Assembly (NCBI GenBank): GCA_002339675.1 | Contig: DDKB01000023.1 | Span: 248,001 to 312,000, forward strand | Length of the DNA: 64,000 nt | From: Stutzerimonas stutzeri | Lineage (GTDB): Bacteria > Pseudomonadota > Gammaproteobacteria > Pseudomonadales > Pseudomonadaceae | Direction of reading: 5' to 3' | Shown here: positions 41,931 through 50,426 of the stretch, piece by piece | Position numbering within the stretch: position 1 is the first letter of the stretch | Layout: every line of letters begins with the position of its first letter | The notes under the pieces: generated by a model | Seen by the model: only the letters and a program-made list of their open reading frames with translations | Told to the model about the DNA's origin: nothing | The model's database searches: none | Program-made: the position numbers and the translations under genes

Positions 41931-42776
41931 TCAGAGCCGCGGTGACGATAGTTCGATGATCTCGTCGGTGATTTCATCCTGGCGCACGCGTCGGAACTGA
42001 GCCTGCAGCGCGTCCCGGCGGCGTGCGATGTTGTCTTGGGCAGCGATCATGGCGTGCATCCTCGCCTCGTTCTCGGCGGCGCAGGACAGCATCAGCGCCT
42101 CGCACAACTCGGCATAGACGTACTCTTCGGCCAACTGCAGGATGAGCCGGCCAGGGTCGAGGGTCACGCGCGGTGCTCGCTGCCCGCGCGCCACGGGAAA
42201 GCGGGAATAATCGAACGGCAGCAACGAGCGGGTGACGATCGCCTGCGCGCCCGCTTGCCCGGGCACGCCGTGCACCAGCGAGACCCGCATGGCCCGCACC
42301 GGATCAAGGCGCGCGTAGAGCGCCTCGGCGAGGCGTCCGGCCAAAGCCTGGGTTTCATCCGGATGCACGGCCATCGGCTGCGACCAGACCGGGTGCAGGC
42401 CACGCTCGACGGCACTCATCTCGCCGCGTGCGCCGACCACCAGCAGCTCGCCTGGCCGCTGCTGCAGCCGCTCGGCCGCCACATCGATGAGCCGGTCGTT
42501 GAAGGTCCCGACGAAGCCCTGCTCAGCGCATATCACCAGCAAGAGGTGCGCGTGCAGCCCGTTGCCCGGCAGGGACGGGCGGTCGATTTCATCGAGCAGG
42601 CCGAGGCCTTCGCCGATCGCCTGCCCCAGGGTGGTCGCATAGGCCCGCACACCCGCCAGGCGGCGTTGCGCGTCGCGCGAGCGGGCCGCGGCTATCCCTC
42701 GCATCGCACCGATCACCCCCGCCAGTTCCCGGGTCGTTTCCAGATGTCGTGACAGCTCACCCAGGCGGCCGCTCAC
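41931..42776 (-). CDS. atpG: N-type ATP synthase gamma subunit
   Basis: 281-residue central stalk subunit. It starts with GTG overlapping the alpha stop; the N-terminal helix SRHLETTRELAGVIGAMRGIAAARSRDAQRRLAG and C-terminal helix RMHAMIAAQDNIARRRDALQ form the coiled coil that turns in the alpha-beta ring. More diverged from housekeeping gamma subunits than alpha or beta are, as usual for N-ATPases. Last gene of the nine-gene operon. Confidence 0.9.
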   Translation of the reverse strand: MSGRLGELSRHLETTRELAGVIGAMRGIAAARSRDAQRRLAGVRAYATTLGQAIGEGLGLLDEIDRPSLPGNGLHAHLLLVICAEQGFVGTFNDRLIDVAAERLQQRPGELLVVGARGEMSAVERGLHPVWSQPMAVHPDETQALAGRLAEALYARLDPVRAMRVSLVHGVPGQAGAQAIVTRSLLPFDYSRFPVARGQRAPRVTLDPGRLILQLAEEYVYAELCEALMLSCAAENEARMHAMIAAQDNIARRRDALQAQFRRVRQDEITDEIIELSSPRL

Positions 42777-44299
42777 GTTGCCGCACTCCCAAGCTCCGCG
42801 CAGAGGGCCGCCACTTCGGCGACCAGCGCGGTGCGCTGAGCGTCGCTCAGCTGTCCGCTGCGTTCGACCTCCTGTGCCTGCGCGGCGGCGCGTGCATCCA
42901 GCCAGGCCGGCAGGCGTATGCGCAAGGCCTTGAGCAACGTAGCCGGATAGGCGTCGAAGACACCCTCGGACAAGGCCGCCAGCAACGCCACCTGGTCGAT
43001 CCGGCGCAAGGCCGCGAACCGCGGCTGGGCGAACACTGCGCGGGTGCGCTCACCGCGCTGAAGCTGTGCCTTGACCCGGCTGTCACTGAGCCCGCCGAAG
43101 CGGGTGAACAGCTCCAGCTCGAGAAACTGCGCGTAATCCAGGCGGACCCGCCCCGCCACGTCGCGCAAGACGCGCGGTTGCGCCTTGCCGCCGACCCGGC
43201 TCACCGACAGGCCGACGTCCACGGCCGGTTGCTGGTTGGCCGCCGCGAGGTGGCTGTCCAGGACGATCTGGCCGTCGGTGATGGAGATCAGATTGGTGGG
43301 TATGTACGCCGACAGGCTACCGGCCTCGGTCTGGGCGATCGGTAGCGCGGTCAGCGAGCCGCCGCCCAGGTCGGCGGACAGCTTGGCAGCGCGCTCGAGC
43401 AGCCGCGCATGCAGGTAGAAGATGTCACCCGGATAGGCCTCGCGGCCGGGCGCCTCGTGGGTCAGCAGCGCCAGTTCGCGATGGGTAGCGGCATGCTTGC
43501 TCAGGTCGTCGAGCACGATCAGTGCGTGCTGGCCACGGTCGCGAAAATACTCGGCGATGCTGAAGCCGGCGAAGGGCGCCGCCCATTGCAGGCCCGGCGC
43601 CGCAGAGGCCGAGGCGACCACGAACACACAGCGCTGCGCCGCGCCGTGCTCGCGTACCGCCTCGATCACCTGCTGCACTGCACTGGCGCGCTGCCCGATC
43701 GCCACGTAAACGCAGATCAGCTCCGAGTGCTTTTGATTGACGATGGCGTCGATGGCCAGCGAGGTCTTGCCGGTGGCGCGGTCACCGATGATCAGCTCGC
43801 GCTGGCCACGACCGATGGCGAACAGCGCATCGACGATCAGCACACCGGTTTCCACCGGTTCGCGCACGTGGTCGCGGTCGATGATCGCTGGCGCAGGCCG
43901 CTCGATAGGCAGCCACTGCCGGGCCTCGACCGGCGCGCCACCATCGAGCGGCCGGCCCAGGGGGTCGACCACACGCCCGAGCAGTTCCGGACCGACCGGC
44001 ACCTGCAGCACCTCGCCGGTGCCACGGACTTCGGTGCCCGCCGCAATCGTGGTGGTGTCATCGAGCAGCACGGCACCGATACGCTCGGCATCCAGCGTCA
44101 GCACAAAGCCGAAACTGGTCTCACCGAACCGCAGCAGCTCATTGAGACGAGCCCCTGGCAACCCGGAGACCTGGGCGATGCCATCGCCAACCTCTTCTAC
44201 ACGGCCGATTTCTCCGGCTTCGGCACCGACCGGCGTGCGCTCCAGTGCCGCCCGGCTTCGGGCCAGCCAGTCGCTGACGTTCGCTTCCTGATCAGGCAT
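42773..44299 (-). CDS. atpA: N-type ATP synthase alpha subunit
   Basis: 508 residues from the ATG at 44299 (MPDQEANVSDW), which overlaps the atpF stop by eight bases; an ATG at 44308 is an alternative. P-loop GDRATGKTSLAID, the VSRVGGKAQ block with the catalytic-site Arg finger, and the N-terminal barrel RVEEVGDGIAQVSGLPG are present. Non-catalytic nucleotide-binding partner of the beta subunit. Slightly shorter and more diverged than housekeeping AtpA, in line with the N-ATPase group. Confidence 0.92.
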   Translation of the reverse strand: MPDQEANVSDWLARSRAALERTPVGAEAGEIGRVEEVGDGIAQVSGLPGARLNELLRFGETSFGFVLTLDAERIGAVLLDDTTTIAAGTEVRGTGEVLQVPVGPELLGRVVDPLGRPLDGGAPVEARQWLPIERPAPAIIDRDHVREPVETGVLIVDALFAIGRGQRELIIGDRATGKTSLAIDAIVNQKHSELICVYVAIGQRASAVQQVIEAVREHGAAQRCVFVVASASAAPGLQWAAPFAGFSIAEYFRDRGQHALIVLDDLSKHAATHRELALLTHEAPGREAYPGDIFYLHARLLERAAKLSADLGGGSLTALPIAQTEAGSLSAYIPTNLISITDGQIVLDSHLAAANQQPAVDVGLSVSRVGGKAQPRVLRDVAGRVRLDYAQFLELELFTRFGGLSDSRVKAQLQRGERTRAVFAQPRFAALRRIDQVALLAALSEGVFDAYPATLLKALRIRLPAWLDARAAAQAQEVERSGQLSDAQRTALVAEVAALCAELGSAAT

Positions 44300-45035
44300 G
44301 TTCGACATCCAGCAACTCGTGTTGCAAACGCTCCAGATCAGCACGGAAGCTGTTGCGCACCACCGCTGCGCCGCCGCTCAACTCCAGCCCCGCCACCAGC
44401 TCGGGATCGACCACCACCTCCAGGCTGACCGGCTGTCCCAGAGCGGTCGCGAGCGCCTGACGAATTTCGGCCAGCTCGCTGTCGAGCAGAGGACGTGGGA
44501 CCCGAAGCTCGAAGTCCTGGGGCGCCTGGCCCAACCGGGTCCGCACACCATCCGGAAGCAGCGCCAGCCCCGCCACCAGGCCCTCGACGAAGCCAGCAAC
44601 CTGAGCACTGGCCGGGAGCCGGGCGAGCAGCTTGTGCGCGATGTCGAGCGCCAGCCGGGCAGCGTCCGCATCCGTACGCCGCCGGGTCGCCTGCTGCTGG
44701 TCGAGCAACGCCTGCTGCGCCTGCTCGCGCTGATCCGCGGCGGCGGTCCGCGCCTCCTCGAGCAATTGACTGCGCAAGGCCGCCGCCTCCTGCTGCACCG
44801 CTTCGAGCGCTGCCGCGCGCGTCTGCGCCAGCTCATCGCGGACCGCTTGCGCGCTGTCGCCCAGCGCCTGGGCTTCGGCCTTGGCCGCTGCAGCCTGGTC
44901 CAGCAGCTCGCCGGCGACGCGCTGCCGCTCGGCGATGATCCCCGCCACCGGCTTGAACAGGAAACGCGACAGCAGCCACATCAGCACCAGGACGTTGATC
45001 AGCTGCAGGCCCAGGGTCCACCAGTCGAGCTTCAT
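44292..45035 (-). CDS. atpF: N-type ATP synthase b subunit with delta-like C-terminal extension
   Basis: 247 residues, about 90 longer than a normal b subunit. One N-terminal helix in the membrane (WWTLGLQLINVLVLMWLLSRF), a long Ala/Gln/Glu-rich coiled coil (residues ~35-130), and a C-terminal domain with delta-like features (ATALGQPVSLEVVVDPELVAGLELSGG). N-ATPase operons lack a separate atpH, and this extension is held to replace it; none is found here. Confidence 0.9.
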   Translation of the reverse strand: MKLDWWTLGLQLINVLVLMWLLSRFLFKPVAGIIAERQRVAGELLDQAAAAKAEAQALGDSAQAVRDELAQTRAAALEAVQQEAAALRSQLLEEARTAAADQREQAQQALLDQQQATRRRTDADAARLALDIAHKLLARLPASAQVAGFVEGLVAGLALLPDGVRTRLGQAPQDFELRVPRPLLDSELAEIRQALATALGQPVSLEVVVDPELVAGLELSGGAAVVRNSFRADLERLQHELLDVEHA

Positions 45036-45048
45036 CGGGCGACCACGC

Positions 45049-45297
45049 TCACTGAATGAACGGATTGGCGAACAGCACCAGCACGGCGATGACCAGGCAA
45101 TAGATGGCCATCGTCTCGATCATCGCCAGCCCGACGAACAAGGTCCGCGACAGCGTGCCGGCGGCTTCCGGCTGGCGTGCAATGGCGTCCATCGCCGCAG
45201 CCACGGCGCGCCCCTCGGCCAGTGCCGGCCCGATCGCACCGAACGAAACGGCCAGTGCCGCTGCGATGATGCTGACGATTTCGATCATGTTGTCCAC
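45049..45297 (-). CDS. atpE: N-type ATP synthase c subunit, two membrane carboxylates
   Basis: 82-residue hairpin of two helices joined by the ARQPEA loop. Helix 2 has the essential carboxylate Glu61 with Thr62 and Tyr66 (IETMAIYCLV). Helix 1 has Glu28 (GPALAEGRA) at the place where sodium-binding c rings of the Ilyobacter type have Gln32. Two facing carboxylates are known from N-ATPase rings and affect whether H+ or Na+ is carried. Met59 stands in place of the Val of the sodium site. Confidence 0.93.
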   Translation of the reverse strand: MDNMIEIVSIIAAALAVSFGAIGPALAEGRAVAAAMDAIARQPEAAGTLSRTLFVGLAMIETMAIYCLVIAVLVLFANPFIQ

Positions 45298-45332
45298 TGT
45301 TCACCTCCGGTTGAAACGCAATAAGGGCACCG

Positions 45333-45992
45333 CTAGGGCGCCACCGCAGCGCCAATGAAAACCATGGCCAATACGCTGAAGATGTAGGCCTGTATGGCGC
45401 CGGTGAGCAGGTCCAGCGCCATGAACGGGATGGGCACCAGCAAGCCGGCCAGCGACAGCGCGATGCCGATCACGAACACACCGCTCATGATGTTGCCGAA
45501 CAGCCGCACGATCAGCGAAAAGGTCCGCGTGAGCTGCTCGACGATATTCAGCGGGATCATCACCCAACTCGGCTCGGCGAAGGTGCGCAGGTAACCCGCC
45601 CACCCCTTGGACGCGATGCCGTAGCCGATACTTGCCAACAGCACGATCAGTGCCAGCGCGGTATCGGTTTCCAGCACCGCCGTGGGTGGTTCTATGCCCG
45701 GAATCAGCGATGACCAGTTCGCAGCCAGGATGAACACGAACAGGGTGCCGACCAGTGGGCGATAACGTTCCGGGCCGGTTTGCATCGTGTCGCGGATCTG
45801 CCCGTCGAGGGTGTCGATCAGCAACTCCAGCAGGCTTTGCAGTGCGGTTGGGCGCAGCGCCAGCCGGCGCGTTAGCCAGGCGCTGGTCGCGCCCAGCGCC
45901 AATAAGAGGCCCCAGGTCACCGCCACGGCAGCGCTGATCGGGACTGGCCCCAGTTGAAAAAGGATATGGCTATCGAGCGGCGAGCCGGTCAT
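45333..45992 (-). CDS. atpB: N-type ATP synthase a subunit
   Basis: 219-residue stator membrane subunit. The essential Arg is in SLIVRLFGNIMSG, and helices such as YRPLVGTLFVFILAANWSSLIPG are typical. The ATG at 45992 overlaps the atpR stop as ATGA. It forms the two half-channels beside the c ring. Confidence 0.92.
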   Translation of the reverse strand: MTGSPLDSHILFQLGPVPISAAVAVTWGLLLALGATSAWLTRRLALRPTALQSLLELLIDTLDGQIRDTMQTGPERYRPLVGTLFVFILAANWSSLIPGIEPPTAVLETDTALALIVLLASIGYGIASKGWAGYLRTFAEPSWVMIPLNIVEQLTRTFSLIVRLFGNIMSGVFVIGIALSLAGLLVPIPFMALDLLTGAIQAYIFSVLAMVFIGAAVAP

Positions 45993-46276
45993 GACGCCAC
46001 GCTCCCGGCTCGGCGAACGGCGCGGTGGCGGGCCAGCAGCACACCCACCAGCCCGGCCAGCACGGCGCCAAATCCAAGACGTGCCAAAGCCACCAACACC
46101 GTTGCCGTCGCGGCCAGCCGAGCCAACTGCAGCAGCAGCGCTGGCCCGACCCGGCCGGCAGTGAACAGGCGGACATTTCGCGCCAGCAGATGAAAATGCA
46201 GCGAGCCAGCTAGCACACCGGCCAACAGCCCGCAGCCGAGGGGCCAAAGTAGGGTTAGCAGGGCGGCGCTGTTCAT
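45989..46276 (-). CDS. atpR: N-ATPase-specific membrane protein AtpR
   Basis: 95 residues, three predicted membrane helices (AALLTLLWPLGCGLLAGVLAG, LLLQLARLAATATVLVALARL, FGAVLAGLVGVLLA). AtpR is found only in N-type ATPase operons, between atpQ and atpB, as here; helices with paired arginines have been suggested to contact the c ring. Overlaps its neighbours at both ends. Confidence 0.88.
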   Translation of the reverse strand: MNSAALLTLLWPLGCGLLAGVLAGSLHFHLLARNVRLFTAGRVGPALLLQLARLAATATVLVALARLGFGAVLAGLVGVLLARHRAVRRAGSVAS

Positions 46277-46548
46277 TGGTGATGCATCCAGCGCCAGGCC
46301 GACCACAGGCCGAGCGCCGCGCCCAGGCAGAGCAGCGCCGCGGCGAAGGTCACGCCCGTCCCCAGCAGGCGGTCGAGCCAGCGTCCGACGAAGAGCCCCA
46401 GCAACAGCGGCACGACGATCGCCCAGCCAAGCACGCCGATCTGCGCCAGACGCCGCGCCAGCGAGGGTTCGGGGTCGCGCTCGGCCTGCTCCGCACGGCT
46501 GGCCGCACGCCGCGCAGCCTCGCGCAACGTCTCGTGAGGGTCCTTCAT
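46273..46548 (-). CDS. atpQ: N-ATPase-specific AtpQ (AtpI-like membrane protein)
   Basis: 91 residues with a charged N-terminal helix and two membrane helices (VLGWAIVVPLLLGLFVGRWLD and VTFAAALLCLGAALGLWSAW). The FVGRWLDRLLGTG stretch is typical of AtpI/AtpQ proteins, which help assembly of the c ring. ATG at 46548 with GGAGG six bases upstream; a GTG one codon earlier is less well placed. Confidence 0.88.
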   Translation of the reverse strand: MKDPHETLREAARRAASRAEQAERDPEPSLARRLAQIGVLGWAIVVPLLLGLFVGRWLDRLLGTGVTFAAALLCLGAALGLWSAWRWMHHQ

Positions 46549-46991
46549 CACAGGCCTCCACTGGAATCGAGCGGAGAGTTGGCGCCCGCTTCCGGGCGCA
46601 GGTAACGCACCAACTGGCGCACCGCCTGGGTATGCAGGCGCAGGTGCTCGACCCGCGCCTGGCGTTCGCTGTCGACCTGAGCCTGCTGCGCCTGCTGCAC
46701 GCCGGCTTCGAGTTCATCGAGGCGGGCACCGACGTGCCCGTCACGGCAGGCGATGCGCAGGTGCTGCCCGCTCAGGCTCAGCACCCCGCCCTGCACCGCG
46801 CAATATCCCTGCTCGCCGCTGACGCGCCGCCAACGCAGGACGGTGGGCTGCAACACGGTCAGCAGATCCTCATGGCCGCCCAGCAGGCCGAAGCTGCCAC
46901 TGGCATCCTCGCCACGGAATGCGACCACGTCATCCAGTTCGATCAGCACCTGCCGCGGGGTGCTGATCTGCAAACGCAGGCAAGGGCTCAT
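46548..46991 (-). CDS. atpC: N-type ATP synthase epsilon subunit
   Basis: 147 residues. N-terminal beta sandwich (LQISTPRQVLIELDDVVAFRGEDASGSFGLLGGHEDLL) is typical of AtpC; the C-terminal part is a helix rich in Gln/Ala/Arg. It connects gamma to the c ring and may inhibit ATP hydrolysis. Overlaps the atpD stop and atpQ start. Confidence 0.9.
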   Translation of the reverse strand: MSPCLRLQISTPRQVLIELDDVVAFRGEDASGSFGLLGGHEDLLTVLQPTVLRWRRVSGEQGYCAVQGGVLSLSGQHLRIACRDGHVGARLDELEAGVQQAQQAQVDSERQARVEHLRLHTQAVRQLVRYLRPEAGANSPLDSSGGL

Positions 46992-48403
46992 GGCGCCGGC
47001 TCCTTGCGCAGCTGCTGCTCCTTGTCGCGAGCCTGCTCCAGCGTGCCGACCATATACAGCGAGCGCTCCTGCCAGTCATCGCACTCGCCGGCGAGGATCG
47101 CCCGACAGCCTGCCAGTGTCTCGTCCACGGTGACCGAGCAACCCGGCATGCCGGTGAAGGCTTCGGTAACCGCGAACGGCTGCGTCAGGAAGCGCTGCAG
47201 CCGTCGCGCACGATTGACGATGCGCCGGTCCTCAGCGCCCAGCTCCTCGACGCCAAGCAGTGAAATCACATCCTGCAAACTGCGATAGTGCTCGATGCTG
47301 CGGCGCACCTCGATGGCAGTGTCGACGTGCGCCTGCCCCACTACCAGTGGATCGAGCATGATCGAGGACGAGGCGATGGGGTCGACCGCCGGGTACATGC
47401 CCTCGGCCGCCATCGCACGCGACAGCACCACCATGCTGTCCATGTGCGCCGCCAGCGCGGTGACGGCGGGGTCGGTGAAGTCGTCCGCTGGCACATACAC
47501 GGCCTCGATGGCGGTGACCGCGACGCCGGCGACCGACACGATGCGCTCCTGCAGCGCCGCGACCTCGTCAGCCAGGGTCGGCTGATAACCCACCCGCGAG
47601 GGCAGCCGGCCAAGCAACCCGGACACCTCGGCACCGGCCTGGACGAAGCGAAACACGTTGTCCATCAGCAACAGGACGTTCTGCCGGCGCTCGTCACGAA
47701 AGTATTCGGCAATGGTCAGGGCCGTCAGCGGCACGCGCCAGCGCGCGCCGGGCGGCTCGCTCATCTGGCCGTAGACCAGCACTGTCTTGTCGAGCACGCC
47801 GGAATCGCGCATGTCCTGCAGCAGTTCATGGCCCTCGCGTGAACGCTCACCGACGCCAGCGAACACCGACAGCCCCTGGTAGCGCTCGGCCATCGCATGG
47901 ATCAGCTCCATCACCAGCACCGTCTTGCCGACGCCGGCGCCGCCAAACATCGCGGCCTTGCCGCCCTGGACGAGGGGCGTGAGCAAGTCGATGACCTTGA
48001 TGCCCGTGGCAAACAATTCGCGTCCGACGCTTTGTGCGGCAAGCGGAGGCGGTGAGCGCAGGATCGGCCGAAGCGGAATATCGGCAGGCAGCGCCGGCCC
48101 CTTGTCGCCGAGCCGACCGCTGACGTCGAGCAAGCGCCCCAGCACCGCCTCGCCCACCGGCACCTGCAGCGGCCCGCCGCGTGAACGGACCCGACCGCCG
48201 CGCTGCAAGCCGGCGGTCGCGGCCAGCGCGATGCAACGCACGGCGGTTTCGGACAGGTGTGCCTGCACTTCGATCAGCAGCGGCTCAGCGTCTTCGCGCA
48301 ACACCTCGAGCGCATCACCGATGGCCGGCAAGCCCGCGCCAAACAGTACGTCGACGACCGCGCCACGTACCGTACTGACCTGTCCTTCGAGCAAATCTGC
48401 CAC
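46988..48403 (-). CDS. atpD: N-type ATP synthase beta subunit (catalytic)
   Basis: 471-residue catalytic subunit: Walker A GGAGVGKTVLVMELI, catalytic Glu/Arg region AGVGERSREGHEL, Walker B-like LLLMDNVFRF, VQAGAEVSGLLGRLPSRVGYQPTL. Starts with GTG at 48403; GGGGA lies upstream. First gene of the operon, as is typical for N-ATPases (order DCQRBEFAG, unlike housekeeping BEFHAGDC). Confidence 0.94.
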   Translation of the reverse strand: MADLLEGQVSTVRGAVVDVLFGAGLPAIGDALEVLREDAEPLLIEVQAHLSETAVRCIALAATAGLQRGGRVRSRGGPLQVPVGEAVLGRLLDVSGRLGDKGPALPADIPLRPILRSPPPLAAQSVGRELFATGIKVIDLLTPLVQGGKAAMFGGAGVGKTVLVMELIHAMAERYQGLSVFAGVGERSREGHELLQDMRDSGVLDKTVLVYGQMSEPPGARWRVPLTALTIAEYFRDERRQNVLLLMDNVFRFVQAGAEVSGLLGRLPSRVGYQPTLADEVAALQERIVSVAGVAVTAIEAVYVPADDFTDPAVTALAAHMDSMVVLSRAMAAEGMYPAVDPIASSSIMLDPLVVGQAHVDTAIEVRRSIEHYRSLQDVISLLGVEELGAEDRRIVNRARRLQRFLTQPFAVTEAFTGMPGCSVTVDETLAGCRAILAGECDDWQERSLYMVGTLEQARDKEQQLRKEPAP

Positions 48404-48545
48404 GTCGGTTCCCCGCTGCCGTGCCTGTCACCGATCATTGCCAAGCCTGCTGACAAGCGCAACCACTGTAAGCCGGTCAGTTGCTCTGGCTCAATGGAGC
48501 GGCAATTTTACGTTGCACCTGAAAGGTGCAGGCGGATCAGGGCAA

Positions 48546-48854
48546 CTACGGGGACGTAGCGCGCTCTTGCACCAACACCCACGGCGCCACGACGACGGCC
48601 CACAGTGGCGGATCACGCTCCAGCCAGTCACGCGCTTGCTCAGCCTCAAGCCTGGCCAACTGGCCGCTGGCGAGCCAGGCACCCACGCAATCCCGGTCGT
48701 CCCGGGCAACCGCTTGCGCGGCCTCGATCAGGTCGAAGTCACCGGCCACGCGCAGCAAGGCTCCACGAGCGAAGGACGGCTGCAGCTCTTCCCAGGTAAT
48801 CGACGCGGTTTCGCCCAGCAGTTTGGCATAGAGACTGCTTGAATCTTCGCTCAT
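48546..48854 (-). CDS. DUF2288 family protein
   Basis: 102 residues from the ATG at 48854. KLLGETASITWEELQPSFARGALL and the C-terminal block ARDWLERDPPLWAVVVAPWVLVQERA fit DUF2288 proteins, small soluble proteins of unknown role. Lies 142 bp upstream of atpD on the same strand and divergent from braC; the neighbourhood with braC recalls P. aeruginosa, which suggests that the N-ATPase operon was added beside it. Confidence 0.8.
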   Translation of the reverse strand: MSEDSSSLYAKLLGETASITWEELQPSFARGALLRVAGDFDLIEAAQAVARDDRDCVGAWLASGQLARLEAEQARDWLERDPPLWAVVVAPWVLVQERATSP

Positions 48855-48962
48855 GAGTGCCACCCGGTAACCCTAAAGGGCGCAATGATAGCGTCCGGGT
48901 AAATCTCATCAACCGGATGATTCCTGACTGTGCAAACAGGTGCTGACGCTTCTACACTGTGC

Positions 48963-48981
48963 CGGTACAGTTGCCGTACCG
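48963..48981. promoter_or_regulatory. inverted repeat in the braC upstream region
   Basis: CGGTAC at 48963-48968 and GTACCG at 48976-48981 form a short palindrome 74 bp before the braC ATG; a second one, GGGGACGTTTGCCCC, is at 48985-48999. Either may be an operator or 5'-UTR hairpin. No sigma-54 promoter seen. Confidence 0.4.
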
Positions 48982-49054
48982 TTTGGGGACGTTTGCCCCG
49001 TAACGACACTGCAGCCAGCAGGATTCAAACAATAACGATGCAAGTGGAGCGCAT

Positions 49055-50173
49055 ATGAAGACCAAGCAGCGTCTTACCAAACTTTTCGTGGCGATCGCGT
49101 TGACAGGCGCAGCGAGCTATACGCTTGCCGCCGACACTATCAAGATCGGCCTTGCCGGTCCGGTCACGGGGGCGGTTGCGCAGTACGGGGACATGCAGTT
49201 CATCGGGGCCGAAATGGCCATCGAGCAGATCAACAAGAAGGGCGGAGTCGACGGCAAGCAGCTCGAAGGCGTGCGCTATGACGACGCCTGTGACCCGAAG
49301 CAGGCCGTCGCAGTAGCGAACAAGATCGTCAACGATGAGGTCAAGTTCGTGGTCGGGCACCTGTGCTCCAGCTCGACCCAGCCGGCCTCCGACATCTATG
49401 AGGACGAAGGCATCCTGATGATCACCGCGGCGTCCACCAGCCCGGACATCACTTCCCGCGGCTACGAGCTGATCTTCCGCACCATCGGCCTCGACAGCCT
49501 GCAGGGGCCGACCGCCGGCAACTTCATCGCCGACCACGTCAAGCCGAAGAACGTCGCGGTCATCCATGACAAGCAACAGTACGGCGAAGGCATTGCCACG
49601 GCCGTGAAGGAAACCCTGGAGAAGAAAGGCGTCAAGGTTGGCCTGTTCGAGGGCATCAACGCCGGCGACAAGGACTTCTCCTCGATGATTTCCAAGCTCA
49701 AGCAGGAAGGCGTCGACTTCGTCTACTACGGCGGCTACCACCCGGAGCTGGGCTTGCTGCTGCGCCAGGCCAAGGAAAAGGGTCTGAATGTGCGTTTCAT
49801 GGGACCTGAAGGCGTCGGCAACAAGGAAATCTCGGCGATTGCCGGCCCGGCCTCCGAAGGCCTGCTGGTGACCCTGCCGAAGTCGTTCGACCAGGACCCG
49901 CGCAACCAGCAACTGGTCGAGGCGTTCAAGGCGAAGAACCAGGACCCGAGCGGCCCGTTCGTGTTCCCGGCCTACGCCGCCGTGCAGGTCATTGCCGAAG
50001 GCATCGAGAAGGCCGGCAGCACCGACACCGCAAAGGTCGCCGAGGCGCTGCGCAGCAACAGCTTCGACACCCCGACCGGCACCCTGTCGTTCGACGAGAA
50101 GGGCGATCTGAAGGACTTCAACTTCGTCGTCTACGAATGGCACCAGGACGGCACCAAGACCGAAGCCAAGTGA
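49055..50173 (+). CDS. braC: branched-chain amino acid ABC transporter binding protein
   Basis: 372-residue periplasmic protein binding leucine, isoleucine and valine. Signal peptide RLTKLFVAIALTGAASYTLA, then ADTIKIGLAGPVTGAVAQYG; the YDDACDPKQAVAVANKIV and HLCSSSTQPASDIY blocks are diagnostic of BraC/LivJ. GGAG lies ahead of the ATG. A terminator hairpin follows, so braC can be expressed more than the membrane parts. Confidence 0.94.
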   Translation: MKTKQRLTKLFVAIALTGAASYTLAADTIKIGLAGPVTGAVAQYGDMQFIGAEMAIEQINKKGGVDGKQLEGVRYDDACDPKQAVAVANKIVNDEVKFVVGHLCSSSTQPASDIYEDEGILMITAASTSPDITSRGYELIFRTIGLDSLQGPTAGNFIADHVKPKNVAVIHDKQQYGEGIATAVKETLEKKGVKVGLFEGINAGDKDFSSMISKLKQEGVDFVYYGGYHPELGLLLRQAKEKGLNVRFMGPEGVGNKEISAIAGPASEGLLVTLPKSFDQDPRNQQLVEAFKAKNQDPSGPFVFPAYAAVQVIAEGIEKAGSTDTAKVAEALRSNSFDTPTGTLSFDEKGDLKDFNFVVYEWHQDGTKTEAK

Positions 50174-50193
50174 TCCTTTAACCAACCGACCTG

Positions 50194-50225
50194 AAGCCCA
50201 CGGCATCCGCCGTGGGCTTTGTTTT
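50194..50225 (+). terminator. partial terminator between braC and braD
   Basis: AAGCCCACGGC (50194-50204), loop ATCC, GCCGTGGGCTT (50209-50219), then TGTTTT. A perfect 11-bp stem 20 bp after braC. Since braD has no clear promoter of its own, this is likely a read-through terminator setting the excess of binding protein. Confidence 0.85.
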
Positions 50226-50426
50226 AGCTGATCGGAGCCAACCCGGCCACAAGCACGGGACGCCCAGCAACACTTTCAACCAAGCGAGTGGCCTGTAGAA
50301 CTGGCCCGCCTCGACAGGTAGGTGCGTGATCCGCACCGAGTCCACGGCACTGCATTCTCCCGGCAGCGCTTTCGAAGCAGGTCCGCATTGGCAGCGAGCA
50401 CGGCTGCGGGTGTTCAGGAGAACGTA

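Noticed and set aside
48404..48545. A dedicated sodium-responsive or sigma-54 promoter for the N-ATPase
   Set aside because: I could not find a convincing -35/-10 or -24/-12 pair; promoter left unassigned.
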